DNA from: Chitinophagaceae bacterium UBA2793
GTDB taxonomy: Bacteria; Bacteroidota; Bacteroidia; Chitinophagales; Chitinophagaceae
Direction: 5' to 3'
Assembly (NCBI GenBank): GCA_002352045.1
Contig: DEHT01000025.1
Location: forward strand, 11,877 to 24,589
Length of the DNA stretch: 12,713 nt
The stretch's first letter is position 1. Every line of letters starts with the position of its first letter. The notes below the pieces were generated by a model. The model saw only the letters and a program-made list of their open reading frames with translations, searched no databases and was not told the origin of the DNA. The position numbers and the translations under genes were made by a program. Positions 6,382 through 12,713 of the stretch are shown here, piece after piece.

Positions 6382-7095
6382 CTAATCTAAGATTTTTACT
6401 TCAGTTCTTCGGTTTATGGCCCTGCCTTCTTCGGTTTTATTACTTTCAATGGGCATGGTTAAACCATAGCCTTTTGCCTGCAACCTTTCCGGATTAATAC
6501 CCTTAGAAATTAAATACTGCATAACAGTAACAGCACGTTCGGTAGATAGTTTTAAATTATTAGCAGGAGTGCCCACATTATCGGTATGCCCGCCTATTTC
6601 AATTCGCTCATCGGCCTTCCTGTTTAAATAGGCAACCAATTCATCTAATACCGGAAACGACTCATCATCTAAATCGGCCTTCCCCGTTTCGTAGTTTACA
6701 TTTTCCAAAATAAATGTTTTGGATGGCTGAAACTGAATATCAACTTTAAATGGATTTTTATAATAAGCGTTTCCCTGTGGTGCAGGAATATCTAATACAT
6801 TATAACTGGTGGAATCTTTAAACCCTAAAATAAAAATATCATACTTATCGCCTGCCGGAAGCCTGGTAGAAAATTTTCCATCAACACCAGAAATTCCCTG
6901 GTAATCTCTTCCGTTGGCCTGGCTTCTAAAAACAATTATTTCATGCGAAAGCTGATTGTTTTTAAAATCCATTACCGATACATCAATGGGTGCATCTTTG
7001 GGAATAGTTGCGTTTTGAACTTCTGAATTTGTTTGTGCATTTACTGCTATAATAATAACGCTGCAACACACAAAGAGTAAAAAGATCTTTTTCAT
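6382..7095 (-). CDS. OmpA-family peptidoglycan-binding lipoprotein-like or periplasmic protein
   Basis: A 237-residue exported protein. A signal peptide (about 1-21, MKKIFLLFVCC... to VNAQ) is cut after NA or NAQ; no lipobox is clear, although two Cys lie in the hydrophobic core. Residues about 35-120 form a small beta-sandwich resembling carboxypeptidase-regulatory/CNA-B-like domains (VMDFKNNQLS..., GISGVDGKFSTRLPAGDKYDIFILGF), common in Bacteroidota surface proteins. Residues about 127-236 are the OmpA C-terminal domain: ENVNYETGKADLDDES, GGHTDNVGTPANNLKLSTERA and GRAINRRTEVKIL. The diaminopimelate-binding Asp and Arg correspond to D172 and R187. It likely tethers the outer membrane or a periplasmic complex to peptidoglycan. 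No transmembrane barrel is present. Its own promoter box lies at 7119-7126, downstream of tgt. Confidence 0.9.
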   Translation of the reverse strand: MKKIFLLFVCCSVIIIAVNAQTNSEVQNATIPKDAPIDVSVMDFKNNQLSHEIIVFRSQANGRDYQGISGVDGKFSTRLPAGDKYDIFILGFKDSTSYNVLDIPAPQGNAYYKNPFKVDIQFQPSKTFILENVNYETGKADLDDESFPVLDELVAYLNRKADERIEIGGHTDNVGTPANNLKLSTERAVTVMQYLISKGINPERLQAKGYGLTMPIESNKTEEGRAINRRTEVKILD

Positions 7096-7118
7096 ATTGT
7101 ATAATTAAAGTGGTAAGA

Positions 7119-7126
7119 CAAAGCTA
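7119..7126 (-). promoter_or_regulatory. -7 promoter box for the ompA-like gene
   Basis: The minus strand reads TAGCTTTG, an exact TAnnTTTG, 23 bases before the ATG. A TTG lies 25 bp upstream of it. Although tgt is upstream on the same strand, this box in the 92-bp gap suggests separate transcription. Confidence 0.5.
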
Positions 7127-7187
7127 AAGATAGGCAGAACTATTAACTTTTCAATGCCGCCATTATTGTATGTATTTATGAATTTAT

Positions 7188-8327
7188 CTATAATTTTTGT
7201 TGTAGTTGCAGAACCTTTTCGTTTTTCCAACTTAAAAAATCGCCTAGTTGAATGTGCAGACGTGCCTGCTTTACTAACCAAAGATAAAATGCAAGATTAT
7301 GAACACTTGCAATAGTAAGCCCAAGATACTCTTTGCTTTTTAATAAATGACGCAAATAAGATTTGCTATAGTATTGACTCATTTCACAATCAATAGCATC
7401 GTCAATGGGCGAAAAATCTTTCTCCCATTTTTTATTATCAATATTTATGATACCCTTACTTGTAAACAACATAGCATTGCGTCCGTTACGAGTGGGCATT
7501 ACACAATCAAACATATCAATACCCATAGCTATGCATTCCAAAATATTCCAGGGTGTACCCACACCCATTAAATACCGGGGTTTTTCTTTTGGCAAATTAT
7601 CGCAACACAAATTGCATATTTCATACATTTTTTCAATGGGCTCTCCCACACTCAAGCCTCCAATGGCATTGCCGGTTGCATTTTTGCTACTGATAAATTC
7701 ACAACTGGCAATTCGTAAATCGGTATGTACACCACCCTGTACAATTGGAAAAAGGTTTTGGGTGTAACCGTACTTGTCGGGTGTGTTGTTAAATTGAGTA
7801 ACACATCTGTTGAGCCAGCGATGCGTTAATTCCATGGAGGTTTTAGCATAGTTGTATTCGCTGCCACCGGGCGGACATTCATCAAAAGCCATAATAATAT
7901 CACCACCAATAATTCGCTGAATATCCATCACTTTTTCGGGACTAAATAAATGCTTACTGCCATCAATATGCGAACGAAATAAGGCACCCTCTTCAGTAAG
8001 TTTTCTTTGCTTCGCCAATGAAAAAACCTGGAACCCTCCACTATCGGTTAATATTGGATTTTTCCATCCATTAAATTGATGTAATCCTCCGGCGGCTTCC
8101 AGCGTTTCTAAACCCGGTCTTAAATAAAGATGATAAGTATTACCTAATATAATTTGTGCCTGTACATCGTTCATCAACTGTTGCTGCGTTACTGCTTTCA
8201 CACTCCCCACGGTACCTACCGGCATAAAAATGGGCGTTTGTATTACACCATGGTCGGTAGTAATTTCTCCTGCTCTTGCCTTGCTTTTTGCATCCGTATT
8301 TTCCAGTTTAAAACTAAGTGTTGCCAT
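7188..8327 (-). CDS. tgt: queuine tRNA-ribosyltransferase (tRNA-guanine transglycosylase)
   Basis: A 379-residue TIM-barrel enzyme that exchanges G34 of tRNAs with GUN anticodons for preQ1, the committed insertion step of queuosine. Family signatures are all present: TPIFMPVGTVGSVKAV (31-46), GNTYHLYLRPG (62-72), TDSGGFQVFSL (94-104, with general acid/base D95), AFDECPPG (147-154), PIVQGG, GGLSVGEP (223-230) and GIDMFDCVMPTRNGRN (269-284, nucleophile D274). Length is normal. The zinc site is unusual: where the Zymomonas enzyme has Cys318, Cys320, Cys323 and His349, this protein has I312, C314, S317 and H343, so two of four ligands are gone. From memory, Bacteroidota TGTs often differ here, so I still expect an active enzyme. 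An exact promoter box lies 17 bases upstream of the ATG, and the gene diverges from the glucosidase gene. Confidence 0.96.
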   Translation of the reverse strand: MATLSFKLENTDAKSKARAGEITTDHGVIQTPIFMPVGTVGSVKAVTQQQLMNDVQAQIILGNTYHLYLRPGLETLEAAGGLHQFNGWKNPILTDSGGFQVFSLAKQRKLTEEGALFRSHIDGSKHLFSPEKVMDIQRIIGGDIIMAFDECPPGGSEYNYAKTSMELTHRWLNRCVTQFNNTPDKYGYTQNLFPIVQGGVHTDLRIASCEFISSKNATGNAIGGLSVGEPIEKMYEICNLCCDNLPKEKPRYLMGVGTPWNILECIAMGIDMFDCVMPTRNGRNAMLFTSKGIINIDNKKWEKDFSPIDDAIDCEMSQYYSKSYLRHLLKSKEYLGLTIASVHNLAFYLWLVKQARLHIQLGDFLSWKNEKVLQLQQKL

Positions 8328-8344
8328 CTTTTAAAATAAGTGGG

Positions 8345-8352
8345 CAAAGATA
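8345..8352 (-). promoter_or_regulatory. -7 promoter box for tgt
   Basis: The minus strand reads TATCTTTG, an exact TAnnTTTG, leaving a leader of only about 12 bases before the tgt ATG. No TTG is found at ideal -33 spacing. Confidence 0.5.
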
Positions 8353-8394
8353 AATGTAAAATTGCGGTTGATGGTTCTTCAAATTTGCACTTAT

Positions 8395-8402
8395 TAAGTT
8401 TG
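8395..8402 (+). promoter_or_regulatory. -7 promoter box for the glucosidase
   Basis: TAAGTTTG is an exact TAnnTTTG match 48 bases before the glucosidase ATG. A TTG at 8368-8370 lies 24 bp upstream, slightly long for a -33 element. It is divergent from the tgt box 42 bp away, so the 123-bp gap holds two back-to-back promoters. Confidence 0.45.
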
Positions 8403-8450
8403 TAGCCAATGGCATTAAATAGAAGATGCTTAATTTCACATCTTTAAATT

Positions 8451-11084
8451 ATGAAACAAATTAGTGGCGCCGAAAGAAGAAGGCTTGTAGAAAACAGAAC
8501 CCACGACAACCCTTTGGAAAAATGGGGTTGTTATTTAAGTGAGCGGCAATGGGGTACTGTAAGAGAAGATTATAGCGAATACGGTGATGCCTGGAATTAT
8601 TTTCCATTTGACCATGCAAAAAGTCGTGCATATATATGGGGCGAAGATGGTATAGCCGGCTACTGTGATTTTTTTCAAAACATTTGTTTTGCCCCGGCTA
8701 TGTGGAACGGAAAAGATCCAATAATTAAAGAAAGATTATTTGGCCTTGCCAACGGGCAGGGTAATCATGGTGAGGATGTGAAGGAACTGTATTATTACCT
8801 CGATAATACGCCCACACATTATTATATGAAATATCTTTACAAGTATCCTCAACAAGAATTTCCTTACAAAGATTTATTGGCAAAAAACAAAACAAGAACT
8901 TTAAAAGAACCCGAGTACGAAATACTCGATACAGGAGTATTTGACGATAATGAATACTTTGATGTGTTTATTGAATATGCTAAACTCAATGCTGAAGATG
9001 TGTATATATGCATTGAAGTAGTGAACAGGGCTACAGTAGATGCTCCTTTTGTTCTATTGCCTACTATATGGATTTACAATCGTTGGCAAAATGGCACTTT
9101 TAAAGAGCGCCCACAAATGCAGCTTGCAAAAGAGGGAATGCTCAACATAGCACATGAACGCATGGGAAATTACTATTTTTATTTTCCGGTAACCAAAGAA
9201 CAATATTTTGCCGAAAACGAAACCAACACCGAGCTATTACTAAACATTCCCAACAAACATGCTTTTCCAAAAGATGCTATTAACGATGTGATAGTATCAG
9301 GCAAAAACAAAGCAAAATTAAAAGCTAACAAAAAGGGAACAAAATTTTCTCCGGTGTATAGGATGATGCTGAAAGCCGGCGAATCAAAAAAAATATATTT
9401 TCGACTATCCAGTACACAGGTAGAAAATGCTTTTACTCCCGGATTTGAAGAAATTTTTTCGGTTAGAAAAAAAGAAGCCGATGAATTTTATGCTTCTCTA
9501 ATACAGGCACCCGAAGCAGATATTGCCAATATTGAAAGGCAGGCCTATGCAGGATTATTGTGGACCAAACAATACTATCATTATGACGTAGAATGGTGGC
9601 TCAAAACCACCGATGGCATTACAGCTTCCACCGCAAGAAGAAAAGCCGGGCGAAACAGCAGTTGGCAATACTTAAAAAACCAGGACATCATTTCAATGCC
9701 CGATAAATGGGAATATCCCTGGTATGCCGCCTGGGATCTTGCATTCCATACCATTTCGCTGGCATTGGTTGATACTACTTTTGCCAAACACCAGTTGATT
9801 TTATTAATGCGGGAGTGGTATATGAACCAGGATGGACAACTACCGGCTTATGAATGGGATTTTTGTTCTGTTAACCCACCGGTACATGCTTTTGCAGCAA
9901 TGGAAGTATATCGTATTGATAAAAGAATGCATGGTAAGGCAGACATTAATTTTTTGAAAAGAATTTTTCAAAAACTCATTATCAATTTTACCTGGTGGGT
10001 AAACCGTAAAGATGCAAACGGTAACAGTATTTTTGAAGGTGGTTTTTTGGGCATGGATAATATTGGTTTATTCAATAGAAACGAGCCCTTAGCCACCGGG
10101 CTACGACTGGAACAAACCGATGGCACAAGCTGGATGGGAATTTATGCATTAAACATGATGGAAATTGCTTTTGAAATTGCCCAACATGATGCATCCTTTG
10201 AAGATTCGGTAACTAAATTTTATGAACACTTTGTAATAATTGCCGAAGCACTCAATGAACTGGACTTGTGGGATGATGAAGACGGTTTCTTTTACGATGT
10301 ACTGAATGTAAATAACGAAGAAAAAATTCCATTAAAAGTTAGAAGCATCGTTGGGTTAATTCCGCTATGCGCCGTTTCGCTTTTTGAAAACAGTGCCATT
10401 GACAATATGCACGACTTTAATAAACGTATGACCTGGTTTGAAAATTATAGAATCAGGAACAAAAAATACCTGCCCAATGAAGAAAGTAACGACAATAAAA
10501 CCTTGCTGCTTAGTTTAGTTAATAAAGAACGTTTACAAATAATTATTCAACGATTTTTAGATGCCGAAGAATTTTTATCGGAATTTGGCATTCGTTCGGT
10601 AAGCAGGTATTATAAAGAAAACCCCTACTCCATTTCCATTCATGGTGAAGATTATACTATTGAATACGACCCGGCAGACAGTACCAGCAATATGTTTGGC
10701 GGCAATAGCAATTGGCGTGGCCCTATATGGATGCCCATTAATTATATGTTTATAAAATCGCTGCACAGGTATGGCGAATTTTATGGCGATTCGTTGTTGG
10801 TTGAGTTTCCTTCCCGTTCGGGAAATAAAATAAACCTTCGCCATTTGGCCAGGGAGCTAACTATAAGACTACTGAATATTTTTATGCGAAATGCAGAAGG
10901 CAATCGCCCGGTATATGCCAACTATAATTGGTTTTATCAAAAAGAAGAAAACCGCTCATTGGTTCAGTTTTTTGAATTTTTTGATGGTGATACCGGCCGA
11001 GGATTGGGAGCATCTCATCAAACCGGGTGGACAGCTCTTTTATTAAACCTCATTGCCGATTTTAAAGATACTATTGATAGCTAA
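8451..11084 (+). CDS. GH63-type glucosidase, large cytoplasmic form
   Basis: An 877-residue protein matching the bacterial glucosidase group of glycoside hydrolase family 63 (eukaryotic processing alpha-glucosidase I, E. coli YgjK, mannosylglycerate/glucosylglycerate hydrolases). There is no signal peptide, so the substrate is probably cytoplasmic. Residues about 1-340 form an N-terminal beta-rich domain with many aromatics (WGCYLSERQWGTVREDYS, GYCDFFQNICFAPAMWNG). Residues about 350-870 form the (alpha/alpha)6 barrel: PWYAAWDLAFH carries the likely general acid D429, QLPAYEWDF and ETDGTSWMGIYALNMM line the cleft, GPIWMPINYMF is family-typical, and FEFFDGDTGRGLGASHQTGW carries the likely general base E842. 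I align these catalytic residues with YgjK D501 and E727 by motif, not by computation. The true substrate is unknown; alpha-glucosides or glucosylglycerate-like solutes are candidates. A membrane GT2 gene follows on the same strand. Confidence 0.85.
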   Translation: MKQISGAERRRLVENRTHDNPLEKWGCYLSERQWGTVREDYSEYGDAWNYFPFDHAKSRAYIWGEDGIAGYCDFFQNICFAPAMWNGKDPIIKERLFGLANGQGNHGEDVKELYYYLDNTPTHYYMKYLYKYPQQEFPYKDLLAKNKTRTLKEPEYEILDTGVFDDNEYFDVFIEYAKLNAEDVYICIEVVNRATVDAPFVLLPTIWIYNRWQNGTFKERPQMQLAKEGMLNIAHERMGNYYFYFPVTKEQYFAENETNTELLLNIPNKHAFPKDAINDVIVSGKNKAKLKANKKGTKFSPVYRMMLKAGESKKIYFRLSSTQVENAFTPGFEEIFSVRKKEADEFYASLIQAPEADIANIERQAYAGLLWTKQYYHYDVEWWLKTTDGITASTARRKAGRNSSWQYLKNQDIISMPDKWEYPWYAAWDLAFHTISLALVDTTFAKHQLILLMREWYMNQDGQLPAYEWDFCSVNPPVHAFAAMEVYRIDKRMHGKADINFLKRIFQKLIINFTWWVNRKDANGNSIFEGGFLGMDNIGLFNRNEPLATGLRLEQTDGTSWMGIYALNMMEIAFEIAQHDASFEDSVTKFYEHFVIIAEALNELDLWDDEDGFFYDVLNVNNEEKIPLKVRSIVGLIPLCAVSLFENSAIDNMHDFNKRMTWFENYRIRNKKYLPNEESNDNKTLLLSLVNKERLQIIIQRFLDAEEFLSEFGIRSVSRYYKENPYSISIHGEDYTIEYDPADSTSNMFGGNSNWRGPIWMPINYMFIKSLHRYGEFYGDSLLVEFPSRSGNKINLRHLARELTIRLLNIFMRNAEGNRPVYANYNWFYQKEENRSLVQFFEFFDGDTGRGLGASHQTGWTALLLNLIADFKDTIDS

Positions 11085-11137
11085 CAAAGTTTTATCAACA
11101 TATTATTGTATGACTTAAAATATTTGTGGCTCCACCG

Positions 11138-11145
11138 TATTTTTG
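11138..11145 (+). promoter_or_regulatory. -7 promoter box immediately before the membrane GT2 start
   Basis: TATTTTTG is an exact TAnnTTTG match ending 5 bases before the ATG at 11151. If used, transcription would begin at or next to the start codon. It may be chance in T-rich DNA, with the gene instead transcribed from the glucosidase promoter. Confidence 0.35.
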
Positions 11146-11150
11146 CAGCT

Positions 11151-12287
11151 ATGGATTTCCCTAAACTAATGCTTGAGCAATGGCCTTTGCTGTTGTTTAT
11201 TTTATTGTGTGTGGTACTGGCAATACAGCTTTTTTATTACTTATTCTTCTTTACCCGTTTGGCATTTTACAAATCTTCTAATGTGAACAATACCCAAACA
11301 CATGCTGTAAGTGTGGTAGTGTGTGCCCGTGACGAAGCCGCCAACCTTGCAAAAAATTTGCCCGGTATTTTAGTGCAAGATTATCCTACAACACATGAGG
11401 TAGTGGTTGTAAACGATAATTCTTACGACGATAGCAGGTATGTGCTGGAAGAATTAAAAAAAGAATTTAAGCAAATGAATGTGGTGGAACTTACCCAGGA
11501 AGCTAAAATGATTCCGGGTAAAAAATTTCCCCTGAGTATTGGTATAAAATCGGCAAAGCATGAGCTGCTTTTGCTTACCGATGCCGACTGTGTGCCTGGC
11601 AGCGAAAACTGGATAAGCAGTATGCAAAATGCTTATAATAACAATACTGAAATTGTACTGGGCTATGGGCCTTTTCACAAGAAGAATGGTTTACTCAATA
11701 AATTAATACGCTGGGAAACCTTTCATACTGCTTTGCAATATATGAGTTATGCACTGGCGGGTATTCCATACATGGGCGTAGGCAGAAACCTATCTTACAA
11801 AAAAGCTGTTTTTATAAGGCAAAAAGGATTTTCTGCCCACAATAATATACCCGGTGGCGACGATGATTTGTTTATTAATGCAGCAGGCAATAAGCATAAC
11901 ACCCGAATAAATATTGATAAAGATAGTTTCACGCTTAGCGAACCTCCTACTAACTGGCAGCAATGGCGCAAACAAAAGCAAAGACATTATACCACTTCAA
12001 AACATTATAAAGGCCTCCACAAATTTTTATTGGCATTGTATGCAATAGCGCATTTTTTATTTTATCCATTATTGATAGCAACTGCCATTTTCTTTAGTTG
12101 GAAAATAGCACTCATCATTTTAGTAAGCCGTTGGATATTGCAGGGAATTTTATATTACCAAACAATGCAAAAGCTTAACGAGAAGGATTTGTTTCCATTG
12201 TTTATCTTTTTTGATATTTGGATGAGTGTGTATTATTTAATTTTTACCCCGGCATTGTTTAGAAAACCAAAACCAACCTGGAAGTAA
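11151..12287 (+). CDS. membrane-anchored family 2 glycosyltransferase
   Basis: A 378-residue inner-membrane glycosyltransferase. A longer reading frame opens at a TTG at 11106, but I choose the ATG at 11151: the extra 15 residues are polar, precede the natural membrane segment, and the segment encoding them contains a promoter-like box. An N-terminal helix (about 11-34) is followed by a cytoplasmic GT-A domain: SVVVCARDEAANL (54-66), VVVNDNSYDDS (85-95), LLTDADCVPG (141-150, DxD D144/D146), GGDDDLFI (235-242, acceptor-side acidic motif) and QKQRHY (275-280), a variant of the QxxRW motif with His for Trp. Three C-terminal helices (about 293-313, 317-337, 348-368) follow. The layout resembles cellulose/hyaluronan-synthase-like or lipid-glycosylating GT2 enzymes. 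It starts 66 bp after the glucosidase. Product unknown. Confidence 0.86.
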   Translation: MDFPKLMLEQWPLLLFILLCVVLAIQLFYYLFFFTRLAFYKSSNVNNTQTHAVSVVVCARDEAANLAKNLPGILVQDYPTTHEVVVVNDNSYDDSRYVLEELKKEFKQMNVVELTQEAKMIPGKKFPLSIGIKSAKHELLLLTDADCVPGSENWISSMQNAYNNNTEIVLGYGPFHKKNGLLNKLIRWETFHTALQYMSYALAGIPYMGVGRNLSYKKAVFIRQKGFSAHNNIPGGDDDLFINAAGNKHNTRINIDKDSFTLSEPPTNWQQWRKQKQRHYTTSKHYKGLHKFLLALYAIAHFLFYPLLIATAIFFSWKIALIILVSRWILQGILYYQTMQKLNEKDLFPLFIFFDIWMSVYYLIFTPALFRKPKPTWK

Positions 12288-12411
12288 AACCCAGGCCGGT
12301 ACTAATGGTAAGGCTATTGGGTCGGCACCGAAGGTCATACTCAATTATATTTTTACTTATACTCAATTAAATTAATCCCCCTCTGCTTTAAAATAAACTT
12401 AATTTCATTTT
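12288..12411. other. intergenic gap before rsmG, with an 11-bp direct repeat
   Basis: ATACTCAATTA occurs at 12337-12347 and again at 12359-12369, a 22-bp period or about two helical turns on the same face of the DNA. The left part of the gap is more GC-rich and has weak stems (CCTGG/CCAGG across the stop codon at 12277-12295; ACCCA/TGGGT at 12289-12322) without a following T-run. No exact TAnnTTTG box is seen. The repeat may be a regulator site or chance. Confidence 0.3.
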
Positions 12412-12713
12412 ATGGAATTGATTCAAAAATATTTTTCCGACTTTACGCCCCAACAATTGAAGCAGTTAGCCGCTTTAAAAGAATTGTATAAAGAGTGGAA
12501 TGAAAAAATAAATGTTATCAGCCGCAAAGACATCGACAATTTTTACCTGCACCATGTTCTACATTCCCTTACCATTGCTACTCAGTTTAACTTTAAAAAA
12601 GGAATGCAGATAATGGACCTCGGTTGCGGAGGTGGTTTCCCTGGTGTGCCATTGGCTATTTTTTTCCCCGACAGTAACTTTCACATGGTGGATAGTATCA
12701 ATAAAAAATTAAC
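12412..12713 (+). CDS. rsmG: 16S rRNA (guanine-527-N7)-methyltransferase RsmG, 5' part (cut by window edge)
   Basis: The first 100 codons are present and the frame is open to the window end; full-length RsmG is about 205-215 residues. The enzyme uses S-adenosylmethionine to methylate N7 of G527 in the 530 loop of 16S rRNA. Residues 1-35 are the helical N-terminus (QQLKQLAALKELYKEWNEKINVIS), HHVLHSL (47-53) is the conserved HxxxS-like segment, and DLGCGGGFPGVPLAI (69-83) is the SAM-binding GxGxGxPG motif that defines the family. The ATG has no strong Shine-Dalgarno sequence, as elsewhere in this window. It lies 124 bp after the membrane GT2 gene. Confidence 0.93.
   Translation, partial: MELIQKYFSDFTPQQLKQLAALKELYKEWNEKINVISRKDIDNFYLHHVLHSLTIATQFNFKKGMQIMDLGCGGGFPGVPLAIFFPDSNFHMVDSINKKL

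Noticed and set aside
8395..8450. Riboswitch or preQ1 element in the tgt-glucosidase gap
   Set aside because: The tgt leader on the minus strand is only about 12 nt by the promoter box, too short for an aptamer, and no preQ1-type hairpin with an A-rich tail is seen.
9581..9787. Antisense ORF inside the glucosidase gene near the catalytic Asp region
   Set aside because: It is opposite one of the most conserved parts of the glucosidase and has no features of its own.
11106..11150. TTG at 11106 as the start of the membrane GT2
   Set aside because: The extra 15 residues are unlike a membrane-protein N-terminus, the ATG at 11151 directly precedes the hydrophobic helix, and a promoter-like box lies inside the extension.
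12277..12322. Stem-loops at the end of the membrane GT2 gene as a terminator
   Set aside because: The CCTGG/CCAGG and ACCCA/TGGGT stems are only 5 bp, mutually overlapping, and no T-run follows.
1..12713. Mobile elements, CRISPR arrays, toxin-antitoxin or defence genes
   Set aside because: No transposase, integrase, long terminal repeats, regularly spaced repeats or small paired genes are visible; gene content and base composition look chromosomal throughout.

Overview
This window is a stretch of ordinary bacterial chromosome, most likely from the phylum Bacteroidota and probably near Chitinophagaceae; the family-level guess is inference. Three things point there. The DNA is AT-rich. Seven intergenic sites match the Bacteroidota -7 promoter element TAnnTTTG exactly, and most lie very close to a start codon with no strong Shine-Dalgarno sequence. 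The protein set also fits: a small OmpA/PorT-like outer-membrane repertoire, a DEAD-box helicase with a DbpA domain, and a TGT in which two canonical zinc cysteines are replaced.

Layout, left to right. Positions 1-22 hold the 5' end of a tRNA-Leu on the minus strand, cut by the window edge. A minus-strand pair follows: a family 2 glycosyltransferase (892-1707) just upstream of dapD (53-865), the lysine/diaminopimelate succinyltransferase. Diverging from it on the plus strand are a GT4 glycosyltransferase (1797-2957) and tsaC (3011-3580), which makes the tRNA t6A precursor. A PorT-like outer-membrane beta-barrel gene (3592-4170, minus) converges on tsaC. The only long gene-free stretch, 4171-4592, holds a promoter and a roughly 200-nt hairpin-rich leader for the DEAD-box helicase (4593-6329, plus). 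A strong stem-loop terminator separates the helicase from the convergent ompA-like gene (6382-7095, minus), and tgt (7188-8327, minus) lies upstream of that gene. Diverging from tgt are a large cytoplasmic GH63-type glucosidase (8451-11084), a membrane-anchored GT2 glycosyltransferase (11151-12287) and the 5' part of rsmG (12412 to the edge).

Functionally, several genes serve translation and RNA: tRNA-Leu, tsaC (t6A37), tgt (queuosine 34), rsmG (m7G527 of 16S rRNA) and the helicase. A second theme is the envelope and glycans: three glycosyltransferases, one glucosidase, two outer-membrane proteins, and dapD for peptidoglycan diaminopimelate. They are scattered over several transcription units and do not form one recognisable pathway cluster.

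I see no mobile element, CRISPR array, toxin-antitoxin module or defence island, and no convincing new multi-gene system. The points most worth a second look are the structured helicase leader (with a speculative resemblance to 23S rRNA helix 92, the DbpA-domain target), the altered zinc site of TGT, the GH63-GT2 gene pair, a palindrome over the GT4 promoter, and a promoter box so close to the membrane GT start that its mRNA may be leaderless.
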